DNA of 13,309 nucleotides from Flavobacteriaceae bacterium (GTDB lineage: Bacteria > Bacteroidota > Bacteroidia > Flavobacteriales > Flavobacteriaceae): contig CANCFZ010000045.1 in the NCBI GenBank assembly GCA_947377425.1, positions 1-13,309 of the forward strand. Direction: 5' to 3'. The notes beneath the pieces are model-generated. The model ran no database searches and was not told where the DNA came from. It was given only the letters and a program-made list of their open reading frames with translations. This document shows positions 6,397-13,309 of this stretch, in pieces. The position numbers and the translations under genes are program-made. Every line of letters starts with the position of its first letter. Position 1 is the stretch's first letter.

Positions 6397-8376
6397 CTAT
6401 TCTTTAATTATTTTTCTTTCGGAAGTTAATCCGTTGGATGTGATTTTTAAAATATAAATTCCAGCACTGTAATTTGAAATATCAAATGACGCTTGTTCAT
6501 TAACCGTTTGTTCAAACAATTTATTTCCTAAAATGGTAAATAATGAAACAACCGATTGGTTAGGTAAACCAGAAATTGCAAATTCATTTTTAGTTGGATT
6601 TGGATAAACAATAACATTTGATTGATTGAAAGTAGTATTAGATAAACTTGCATGCCAAACTTCACCAGCATGAGTTCCCCAAATGTAATCGGCTAAATCT
6701 GGATAATCAATAAATGGATTTCTATTTTTTTGCCAGGTGTAAATGTAATTATTTCTATTCATTTCAAAATCATCTGAAGAATCAGTATGATTCCATGTTA
6801 ATAATGTTGCTAAATCACCTATCTGACCAATTATTCCATCATTTGGATTTCCATTAATAACATTTAATAGGTTATATCTAACTGACATATAAAAAACTGC
6901 TCTCGCAGCATCGCCTTTCCATGTTGTAGTTGGAGTTGATGTTGGTCCGTTATAATCGACTCCATAATTTCTGTTATTTCTGGATGAATTTTCTTGACCA
7001 TCAACAGCTCTAATATGATGCGCGTCACAAACTCCAGCTCCAATATCGTTTGCTCCTGTTGTTGCTGTCCATGAATTAATACCATCTGCGTTTGGAGTTA
7101 AATAGTCTGTTCCAGTAGAATAACCACCGCGAGATTGACAATAAATATGCTCTCTGTTCCATTTGCCTACAATACTATTTCCTGATTGGAAATCAATTTT
7201 AGAACGAGGTGTTTCGGTGTAAATTAACCAAACTTGATTGCTGTTTTCAGGATTTTGATCAGAAGTTTTAAGAATATCCCATACATCGTCATAATTGTGA
7301 ACACGAACAACTGAGGGATTTGCAATTATATCTTGGATTGCTTGTTTTAAAGCTATTCCAGACAAACCTTCTAACGAGCTATAATAACCAACAGGAGCTG
7401 TACTTATTACATTGCCATGAGTTGGATTTGCTGGTGTTCCAAAAGGCAGCACTGCAAAATTAGACTCATTTACTCTAATTGTTATGAAATTATTGTTCAA
7501 AACAAAACCCGTAGGTATCGACTGAACGTTTAAAACCATTTCTTCATCTCCTTCATTATAAATGTCATTTACGACCAATAATGTGTTGGTTACTGATGTT
7601 TGACCTACTGGAATAGTAACAGTTAATGTTCCATCAATATCTAACAAATTGAAATTACCGTTGTTTACTGACATATACATGATTAAATCATTACCAACAA
7701 CTGGTGTTTCGGTTGTAAATGTAAAGACTACACTATTCCCTTCAGTTACAGAAGTTGCCGAAGGTGTTATTGTAATATGATTTAAAGTAGTACCACTTCC
7801 ATCATTATTTTGCCCTGGATTTGGAGTTGTAGACGTGTAAGTTCCATTAGCATTTAATTGAATAGAAATATTGTTACCAGTTGTATTGTCGATTCCACAA
7901 CTTGTTATTCCTAAAGCATTCATAAGATTTGTAGGTGATAACGATGCGCTTGATGAATAAGCTATAGCATTGATTAAGTTTGTAGTTGTTCCAATAGAAT
8001 TTAATGGAAAATCGGTGGCATTTGCATGATAAATTGCGATAGCATCCGGACCGTTTTGAATAGTATTCACAGGAATTATGTAACTTGGAGTTGGTGAAAC
8101 TTGTGAACATCCAATTAAAAATATTCCATTTATATCTGTAGTATAACCATCTAAATCAATTGCTTTATAACTAAGATTTGTTGTTCCAGCACTTCCACCA
8201 TTAAAAAAAACCAAAACATAGCCATCCAAAGAAAAATTTGGTGTTACTGATTTTAATTCTATAAATTCAAGGTTATCAGTTCCCGAAGTATCCGCATCTA
8301 ATTCGTTTATAACAACTTGTGAGTGAAGTAGTAGACTAAAGAGTAAAGTTAGTACTACAATGGATTTTCTTATCAT
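6397..8376 (-). CDS. Secreted endonuclease I protein with lamin-tail-like and Calx-beta-like domains and T9SS C-terminal signal
   Basis: The 659-residue protein is predicted to be exported. Residues 1-19 are a Sec signal peptide (MIRKS, hydrophobic core, cleavage near HSQ). Residues 20-198 resemble a lamin-tail domain (VVINELDADTSGTDNLEFIEL). Residues about 199-303 resemble a Calx-beta domain (TEGNSVVFTF; DIYNEGDEEMVLNV). Residues about 320-570 are an endonuclease I (NucM/EndA/Vvn) domain with WNREH (406-410, E409/H410 as general base), DAHHIRA (451-457), a Asn-rich metal-site stretch (466-470) and the family tail NRNPFIDYPDLADYIWG. Residues about 587-659 form a type A T9SS sorting domain (YPNPTKNEF ... 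GIYILKI ... ERKIIKE). The likely role is non-specific degradation of extracellular DNA for nutrition or biofilm turnover. The nuclease is intact; domain boundaries are approximate. Confidence 0.92.
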   Translation of the reverse strand: MIRKSIVVLTLLFSLLLHSQVVINELDADTSGTDNLEFIELKSVTPNFSLDGYVLVFFNGGSAGTTNLSYKAIDLDGYTTDINGIFLIGCSQVSPTPSYIIPVNTIQNGPDAIAIYHANATDFPLNSIGTTTNLINAIAYSSSASLSPTNLMNALGITSCGIDNTTGNNISIQLNANGTYTSTTPNPGQNNDGSGTTLNHITITPSATSVTEGNSVVFTFTTETPVVGNDLIMYMSVNNGNFNLLDIDGTLTVTIPVGQTSVTNTLLVVNDIYNEGDEEMVLNVQSIPTGFVLNNNFITIRVNESNFAVLPFGTPANPTHGNVISTAPVGYYSSLEGLSGIALKQAIQDIIANPSVVRVHNYDDVWDILKTSDQNPENSNQVWLIYTETPRSKIDFQSGNSIVGKWNREHIYCQSRGGYSTGTDYLTPNADGINSWTATTGANDIGAGVCDAHHIRAVDGQENSSRNNRNYGVDYNGPTSTPTTTWKGDAARAVFYMSVRYNLLNVINGNPNDGIIGQIGDLATLLTWNHTDSSDDFEMNRNNYIYTWQKNRNPFIDYPDLADYIWGTHAGEVWHASLSNTTFNQSNVIVYPNPTKNEFAISGLPNQSVVSLFTILGNKLFEQTVNEQASFDISNYSAGIYILKITSNGLTSERKIIKE

Positions 8377-8394
8377 TTTATATTAAATTACCAA

Positions 8395-8402
8395 CAAATT
8401 TA
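8395..8402 (-). promoter_or_regulatory. Endonuclease gene promoter, -7 box TAAATTTG
   Basis: On the minus strand TAAATTTG fits TAnnTTTG and ends 18 bp before the ATG at 8376, implying a very short leader. No clear -33 TTG lies at the right distance. Confidence 0.45.
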
Positions 8403-8485
8403 ATGTTTTAATGATAAAAACGGTATTAAAGTGGTTTATTTTAAATAATATTTAATTCGGTTGTAAAACAAATCCTAAAAGTTGC

Positions 8486-8513
8486 TTGATTTATATAATT
8501 TTAAATACTTTTG
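8486..8513 (+). promoter_or_regulatory. Promoter of the TlpA-like lipoprotein gene (TTG, 17-bp spacer, TACTTTTG)
   Basis: TACTTTTG (8506-8513) fits the -7 box. TTG at 8486-8488 is 17 bp upstream, and a second TTG at 8482-8484 gives a 21-bp spacer; both are within the usual Bacteroidota range. The box lies 25 bp before the ATG at 8539, which supports that start over the upstream TTG codon at 8482. Confidence 0.7.
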
Positions 8514-8538
8514 CCAAAAATTTAAACACATATATATA

Positions 8539-9690
8539 ATGAAAAAAATAGTTTTTTTAATTGCACTTTCTCTTACAATTTTTAGTTGCAGTAAAGTTGC
8601 AAAAGGTGAATACATTATTTCTGGTGAGGCAAAAGGAATTCCAAATGGAAAAATGGTTGTCTTAAAACAAAAGAATGACCTCGGAATTGTTGTAAACGTT
8701 GATTCAGCAAAAATTAAAGATGGAAAATTTGAAATTAAAGGAAAAGTAAAAGAACCTAGTATGTTTGCTTTATTCATTAAAGATATTCAACAACCTATTC
8801 CATTTATTCTTGAAACTGGAGAAATTGAAGTAACAGTAGATAAAGATAGTATTTGGAAATCTGAAATTGGAGGAACCTATGACAATGATGAATTTCAGAA
8901 GTTTAATACTAAAATAAATTCTGTTCAAAAAAGATTAGTTGCGTATCAAAATAAGAATTTACAAAAATTCATGGATGCTCAAAAGAAAAAGGATAATCTT
9001 GCCATTGAGAATCTTAAAAAAGGATACAGTGATATTCAAAAAGAAATGGAAGATTATATGGCTAAATATCCAGAACAAAACCCTGAAGCTTATATTTCTT
9101 TATTGTTGATTCAAAGTCAGTTTAATTCTCCAAAATTTAATTTAGCTGATGTTAAAAAAACATTTAATAATTTAGATGCTTCATTAAAATCTAACAAAAT
9201 TGGAAAAGAAATTGAAGGAAAATTAAAAGCTATTGAAAACAACAACAAAATTAAGCCTGAAGCTGCATTAATTGGTAAAATGGCACCCGATTTTTCGGCA
9301 AAAAATCCTCAAGGAACTATGGTTACATTAAAACAATCTTTAGGAAAAATAACAATCATTGATTTTTGGGCTTCTTGGTGTGGACCATGTAGAAAAGAAA
9401 ATCCTAATGTTGTTGCATTGTATAATGAACTTCACGGTAAAGGTTTAAATATAATAGGAGTATCTTTAGATAAAGATATGAATAAATGGACAGAAGCAAT
9501 TGCAAAAGATAAAATTACCTGGACACAAGTTTCTAACTTAAAAGAATGGCAAGATCCAATTGCTAAACTTTATGGTGTAGAACAAATTCCTACAACTTTT
9601 ATTTTAGATGCTTCAGGAATAGTTATTGCAAAAGATTTAAGAGGCGAAGAATTAAGAGCAAAAATAATTCAGCTTTTAGGGACAAATTAA
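8539..9690 (+). CDS. TlpA-like thiol-disulfide oxidoreductase lipoprotein (DUF4369-type N-terminus)
   Basis: The 383-residue protein starts at the ATG at 8539. The longer reading from TTG 8482 would place 19 residues before a clear signal peptide and overlap the promoter. MKKIVFLIALSLTIFSC is a lipoprotein signal with C17 as the lipidated residue. Residues about 24-110 resemble the DUF4369 beta domain (GEAKGIPNGKMVVLKQ ... VDSAKIKDGKFEIKG). A charged helical, possibly coiled-coil, stretch spans about 115-235. The thioredoxin fold begins at LIGKMAPDFSAKNPQG, with active site WASWCGPCRKE (CGPC 281-284) and cis-Pro segment IPTTF (P351). The protein is likely membrane-anchored and reduces or isomerises disulfides of exported proteins or cytochrome apoproteins. 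The physiological partner is unknown; Bacteroidota usually encode several such paralogues. Confidence 0.92.
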   Translation: MKKIVFLIALSLTIFSCSKVAKGEYIISGEAKGIPNGKMVVLKQKNDLGIVVNVDSAKIKDGKFEIKGKVKEPSMFALFIKDIQQPIPFILETGEIEVTVDKDSIWKSEIGGTYDNDEFQKFNTKINSVQKRLVAYQNKNLQKFMDAQKKKDNLAIENLKKGYSDIQKEMEDYMAKYPEQNPEAYISLLLIQSQFNSPKFNLADVKKTFNNLDASLKSNKIGKEIEGKLKAIENNNKIKPEAALIGKMAPDFSAKNPQGTMVTLKQSLGKITIIDFWASWCGPCRKENPNVVALYNELHGKGLNIIGVSLDKDMNKWTEAIAKDKITWTQVSNLKEWQDPIAKLYGVEQIPTTFILDASGIVIAKDLRGEELRAKIIQLLGTN

Positions 9691-9710
9691 TATAGTTTCA
9701 ATCAAAAAAT

Positions 9711-9738
9711 AAAAAAATCTCCTATTGGAGATTTTTTT
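9711..9738 (+). terminator. Rho-independent terminator after the TlpA-like gene
   Basis: A perfect 12-bp stem pairs seven A residues plus TCTCC with GGAGA plus seven T residues around a TATT loop. It begins 20 bp after the stop codon. The A-tract/T-tract symmetry makes it potentially bidirectional. Confidence 0.9.
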
Positions 9739-9794
9739 ATTTTATTCATAACCAAACCATTAAAATAAAATATAAAATTAAGTTTTAAATAAAT

Positions 9795-9824
9795 TTGGAA
9801 ACATAAAAAGTGTTTATATATTTG
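9795..9824 (+). promoter_or_regulatory. tRNA-Tyr promoter (TTG, 19-bp spacer, TATATTTG)
   Basis: TTG at 9795-9797 and TATATTTG at 9817-9824 are separated by 19 bp, close to the ideal Bacteroidota architecture. The -7 box ends 18 bp before the mature tRNA, leaving room for a short 5' leader for RNase P. Confidence 0.8.
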
Positions 9825-9842
9825 CAACCTCGCAAGGCGAAT

Positions 9843-9924
<82 letters not shown>

Positions 9925-9929
9925 CAAAT

Positions 9930-9959
9930 AAAAAATCTCAAGAATTCTTGAGATTTTTT
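9930..9959 (+). terminator. Rho-independent terminator after tRNA-Tyr
   Basis: A perfect 30-bp palindrome (A-tract, ATCTCAAG, AATT centre, CTTGAGAT, T-tract) begins 5 bp after the tRNA. Allowing AATT as the loop, the stem is 13 bp and is followed by further T residues. Confidence 0.9.
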
Positions 9960-10023
9960 TGTTTTTAGTAACTTCTTAACCTTATTTTAATTTGTAATTT
10001 ACTTCACTATAAATTAAATTCTC

Positions 10024-10031
10024 TATTTTTG
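10024..10031 (+). promoter_or_regulatory. Promoter of the giant surface protein gene, -7 box TATTTTTG
   Basis: TATTTTTG fits TAnnTTTG and lies 27 bp upstream of the ATG. The nearest upstream TTTG (9991-9994) is too far away for a standard -33 element. Confidence 0.5.
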
Positions 10032-10058
10032 TAAATTACATTTTACAAAAAAACTATC

Positions 10059-13000
10059 ATGTTGAAAAAATCTACTAGATATCTTTCTATTTTAATATTC
10101 CTCTCTTTTATAATTACACAAAAATCATTTTCACAATGTTTTGAAATTGAAAGCATTCTTGTGGATGCCTGTTCTCCAAACAGCCCAGTTAATGAAGAAG
10201 GGTATAATGAAATGGTTAGATTTAAAGTTGGAGCAACTGCTTTAAATATAAGCGCTTTAAATGTTACTTGGCCAAACGCAACAAATCCTTGGTTAGGTCT
10301 TATTCAAAATGCTACTACTGCATCAAAGGTTGCAGCTTTACAAGCAGATATTACAGCCGCTGGTAGTTGTGGTCAAATACTTGAACCTACAGGTGGAATT
10401 TTACCTGCTAATGCTACCGTTATTCTTGTTACAAGTTTTAACCTCAATACAGCTTTTAATTCTTTTGCATCGCTCACTGGAACTATATATATGATTTTTC
10501 AAAATAATCCGAGTAATATTGGAGGTAACTTTGCTAATTATAATATTTCTCCAGGCAGTAGAACTCTTGTAATGTCTTTTGGTGCCTGTACAGATACCGT
10601 TACCTATGACAGAAGTTTATTAATAAATATTAATGGCTCTTATGGAGGAACTACTGCAGAGAATGATGGTTCAACGATTAATTTTTCGCCATCTGGAACA
10701 CCAACTTACACTAACAATGGTTGTAGCGCACCTATTCCTCCTTTTACAGTTAATGCAGGAGCCTCAATTACAGCCTGTAAAGGAAGTACAATAAACTTAA
10801 CTGGAACAGCACAAGGACAAGATTCGGTATTGTGGACAGCTCCAAATGGAACTTTTTCAAATGTATCAAATTTATCTTCAAATTATACGATAGACCCAAA
10901 TGCATCCGGAAGTTCTGTTATACTTACTCTTACAGGAACTAAGAATAGTTCTTGTACATCAACTAGAACATCAACACTTACGGTAAATTTTACTACGGTA
11001 AGCTCACCTAATGTGACATCTCCAGTAAGTTATTGTCAAAATGCAGTTGCTGTTCCTTTATCAGCTACTCCTACCGCAGGAGGAACTTTAAATTGGTATG
11101 GGACTGATTCAACAGGAGGAACAGCATCATCTATTGCTCCCACTCCATCTACATCAACTTTAGGAACAACTACATATTATGTAAGCCAAACAATTGGTGG
11201 CTGCGAAAGTCCAAGAGTTCCAATTATAGTAACGGTTATTAATACAGGACCTTCTTTAGGTTTATTTTATGATAATGCAAGTCCAAATACAATTCTTCCA
11301 ACTCAGTTAAATTTTGATTTTGCCAATGTTGGACAAACTAATTTCACCTATAGCTATACAGTTAATGGTGGACCTGCAATTACAGGAACTTGGATATCTC
11401 CATCAAATTATACTGTAACTGGATTATCATCTGGAGATTGTGTTGTTTTTACTTTAACAGCAAATGGTGTTGGATGTGTTGGATCACAAACTGCACATGC
11501 TTCTACATCTCCAATTGTACCAAATTTTTCAGTTATAGCTCCATTTTGTTCAGGTAGTGTTGCTCCAATTTTAGCAACTACATCACCTAATGGAATTGCT
11601 GGTACTTGGTTGCCTTCAACAATAAATAATACTACAAGTGGGAGTTATATTTTTACTCCTAATGCAGTATTAAATCCTTGTGCAAGCACTCAAACATTGA
11701 ACGTTACTATAACTACTCCAATTGTTCCAAATTTTATAGCATTAGGTCCTTATTGTCAAAATGCAACACCAGGAAATTTACTCTTTACATCTACAAATGG
11801 AATTACTGGAACTTGGTCTCCTTCAATAATTTCAACAACAACTGTTGGAACGCAAGCTTATACATTTACACCAAACGCAGGTCAGTGTGCTACAATAATA
11901 ACTATGAATATTACAATTACAGCTCCGACTATTCCCACTTTTACTGCATTAGGACCTTATTGCCAAAACACAACATCTGGAAGTTTACCTACAACGTCTT
12001 CTAATGGAATTATAGGGACATGGAATCCTTCAATAATTTCAACAACAACTGTTGGAACGCAGACTTATACTTTTACTCCAAACGTAGGTCAATGCTCTAC
12101 AACAGCAATAATGAACATTACCATTACTGCTCCAATAGTTACAACCTTTATTTTATTAGGCCCTTATTGCCAAAATACGACACCCGGAAGTTTACCTACA
12201 ACGTCTTCTAATGGAATTACTGGAACTTGGTTACCTACAGCAATTTCAACAACTACAGTTGGAACGCAGACTTATACTTTTACTCCTACTGTTGGTCAAT
12301 GTGCTGCAATTGCAACAATGAATGTTACCATTACTGCTCCAACAATAACTGCTTTTGCTGCATTAGGATCATATTGCCAAAATACTACACCTGGAAATTT
12401 ATCTACAACATCATCAAATGGAATTACTGGTACTTGGTTTCCTGCAACAATTTCAACAACAGTAATTGGAACACAAACTTACACTTTTACACCAGCGGCA
12501 GGTCAATGTGCTACAATAGCAACAATGAATATTACCATTACACAACCTACTGTTCCAACTTTTACAACATTAGGTCCATATTGTCAAAATGCAATTCCTA
12601 ATAATTTACCAACAACTTCAAATAATGGTATTACTGGAACATGGAATCCTGTAACAATTTCAACAACAATAATTGGAACACAAACTTATACTTTTACACC
12701 AGCGGCAGGGCAATGTGCTACATTAGCAACAATGAATGTGATAATTACAACATTAATTTTACCAACATTTACTGCACTTGGTCCCTATTGTTTAAACGCA
12801 ACAACAGGAATTTTACCAACAACTTCTTCTAATGGAATTACTGGAACTTGGTCTCCTGCAACAATTTCAACAAATACAGTTGGAATACAAACGTATACTT
12901 TTACTCCAATCGCAAATCAATGTGCTACAATTACTACTATGAACATAAGTATTAATGCAGCAACTGCAGCAAATTTTAATACATTTGGTCCTTATTGTCA

Positions 13001-13309
13001 GAATGATACACCTGCTATTTTAAATACATCTTCTACAAGTGGTGTAACCGGAACATGGTTTCCATCAACAATTTCAACTTCAATAGTTGGAACCCAATCC
13101 TATACTTTTACTCCAACAGCAGGTCAGTGTTCAACTCCTACAACAATTCAAATTTCAGTAATCACCGCTCCAACCATCACATCTCCAAGTAACTATGTGG
13201 TTTGTGATGACAACAACGATGGCGTATCGTGTTTATTTGATTTACATACCAAAGATTCAGAGATTTCTACTCAACTAGGTATTCAAATCACGTATCATTT
13301 AACTAGTAC
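10059..13309 (+). CDS. Large secreted repeat protein, probable T9SS surface protein/adhesin (runs off right edge)
   Basis: From ATG 10059 the frame is open to the window end, giving 1083 residues and continuing. Residues 1-26 are a signal peptide (MLKKSTRYL, hydrophobic core, ending KSFSQ). Residues about 27-225 form an N-terminal domain beginning CFEIESILVDACS, with GYNEMVRFKVG, WPNATNPWLG and TVILVTSFNLN. I have an impression of similar N-termini in other flavobacterial secreted proteins but know no function. Ig-like segments follow, one at about 313-397 (SYCQNAVAVPL ... TTYYVSQTIGGCESPR). Residues 496-1047 are eight 69-residue repeats with the core NGITGTWxPxTISTTTVGTQ. The visible end (VCDDNNDGVSCLFDLH) resembles modules that precede gliding-motility-associated type B T9SS tails, but that tail is outside the window. 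The composition is very rich in Thr, Asn and Ser. Adhesion or surface-layer function is inferred. Confidence 0.85.
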   Translation, partial: MLKKSTRYLSILIFLSFIITQKSFSQCFEIESILVDACSPNSPVNEEGYNEMVRFKVGATALNISALNVTWPNATNPWLGLIQNATTASKVAALQADITAAGSCGQILEPTGGILPANATVILVTSFNLNTAFNSFASLTGTIYMIFQNNPSNIGGNFANYNISPGSRTLVMSFGACTDTVTYDRSLLININGSYGGTTAENDGSTINFSPSGTPTYTNNGCSAPIPPFTVNAGASITACKGSTINLTGTAQGQDSVLWTAPNGTFSNVSNLSSNYTIDPNASGSSVILTLTGTKNSSCTSTRTSTLTVNFTTVSSPNVTSPVSYCQNAVAVPLSATPTAGGTLNWYGTDSTGGTASSIAPTPSTSTLGTTTYYVSQTIGGCESPRVPIIVTVINTGPSLGLFYDNASPNTILPTQLNFDFANVGQTNFTYSYTVNGGPAITGTWISPSNYTVTGLSSGDCVVFTLTANGVGCVGSQTAHASTSPIVPNFSVIAPFCSGSVAPILATTSPNGIAGTWLPSTINNTTSGSYIFTPNAVLNPCASTQTLNVTITTPIVPNFIALGPYCQNATPGNLLFTSTNGITGTWSPSIISTTTVGTQAYTFTPNAGQCATIITMNITITAPTIPTFTALGPYCQNTTSGSLPTTSSNGIIGTWNPSIISTTTVGTQTYTFTPNVGQCSTTAIMNITITAPIVTTFILLGPYCQNTTPGSLPTTSSNGITGTWLPTAISTTTVGTQTYTFTPTVGQCAAIATMNVTITAPTITAFAALGSYCQNTTPGNLSTTSSNGITGTWFPATISTTVIGTQTYTFTPAAGQCATIATMNITITQPTVPTFTTLGPYCQNAIPNNLPTTSNNGITGTWNPVTISTTIIGTQTYTFTPAAGQCATLATMNVIITTLILPTFTALGPYCLNATTGILPTTSSNGITGTWSPATISTNTVGIQTYTFTPIANQCATITTMNISINAATAANFNTFGPYCQNDTPAILNTSSTSGVTGTWFPSTISTSIVGTQSYTFTPTAGQCSTPTTIQISVITAPTITSPSNYVVCDDNNDGVSCLFDLHTKDSEISTQLGIQITYHLTS
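11544..13199 (+). repeat. Eight tandem 207-bp coding repeats (69 residues each)
   Basis: Counting from the aromatic residue of the [YF]C motif, units start at 11544, 11751, 11958, 12165, 12372, 12579, 12786 and 12993. Every interval is exactly 207 nt. Unit 1 is the most diverged (FCSGSVAP; NAVLNPCAS); units 2-8 share YC[QL]N, NG[IV]xGTW, [QA]xYTFTP and GQC/NQC. Each of units 2-8 has one Cys near position 2 and one near 46 with a Trp at 22, which suggests an Ig-like beta sandwich with a disulfide. Confidence 0.95.

Noticed and set aside
8482..8538. Upstream TTG start for the TlpA-like gene
   Set aside because: It would precede a clear lipoprotein signal peptide with 19 extra residues and overlap the promoter boxes. 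ATG 8539 is the better start.
10309..10494. A 61-codon plus-strand reading frame
   Set aside because: It is out of frame within the N-terminal domain of the surface protein and has a low-complexity Leu/Gln translation.
11678..12832. Four plus-strand reading frames of 63-124 codons rich in Asn, Tyr and Ser
   Set aside because: They lie in another frame of the 207-bp repeat array and recur with its period. The real coding frame is the one open from 10059.

Overview
The window is AT-rich DNA (roughly one third G+C by eye) from a Bacteroidota member, most likely a Flavobacterium or close relative in the Flavobacteriaceae. The signs are Bacteroidota-type promoter boxes (TAnnTTTG) upstream of most genes, a lack of clear Shine-Dalgarno sequences, a secreted protein with a type IX secretion (T9SS) C-terminal signal, the flavobacterial form of DnaX, and short-period AT-rich repeats of a kind common in flavobacterial genomes.

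Layout. At the left edge (1-317, minus) lies the 5' end of a CorA-type Mg2+/Co2+ transporter gene. It diverges from hutI (386-1624, plus), which encodes imidazolonepropionase of histidine degradation. A complete RNase P RNA gene (rnpB, about 1701-2044, minus) follows, with its own promoter. Next is dnaX (plus), the clamp-loader gamma/tau gene, which is split at a run of ten A residues: a 360-residue zero-frame product ends just after the run, and a -1 frame continues to 3922 with the tau C-terminal domain. A two-domain universal stress protein (3934-4767, minus) converges on dnaX and diverges from mnmE (4958-6358, plus), the tRNA-modifying GTPase. The mnmE gene carries a long inverted repeat inside its G domain.

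The right half turns to the cell envelope and the outside of the cell. It holds a secreted multidomain endonuclease I protein (6397-8376, minus; signal peptide, lamin-tail-like domain, Calx-beta-like domain, nuclease, T9SS tail), a TlpA-like thioredoxin-fold lipoprotein (8539-9690, plus) with a strong terminator, and a tRNA-Tyr gene (9843-9924) with its own promoter and terminator. The last gene is a very large secreted protein, open at the right edge (10059 to beyond 13309). It contains eight consecutive repeats of exactly 207 nt (69 residues), each with a conserved Cys pair, and probably belongs to the flavobacterial T9SS surface/adhesin proteins.

The housekeeping genes look like independent transcription units and no operon is evident. 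The most notable points are the candidate recoding site in dnaX, repeat-derived coding segments in tau and MnmE, an 8-bp tandem array in the dnaX promoter region, and the homogeneous repeat array of the giant surface protein. I see no clear sign of a new defence or mobile system here.
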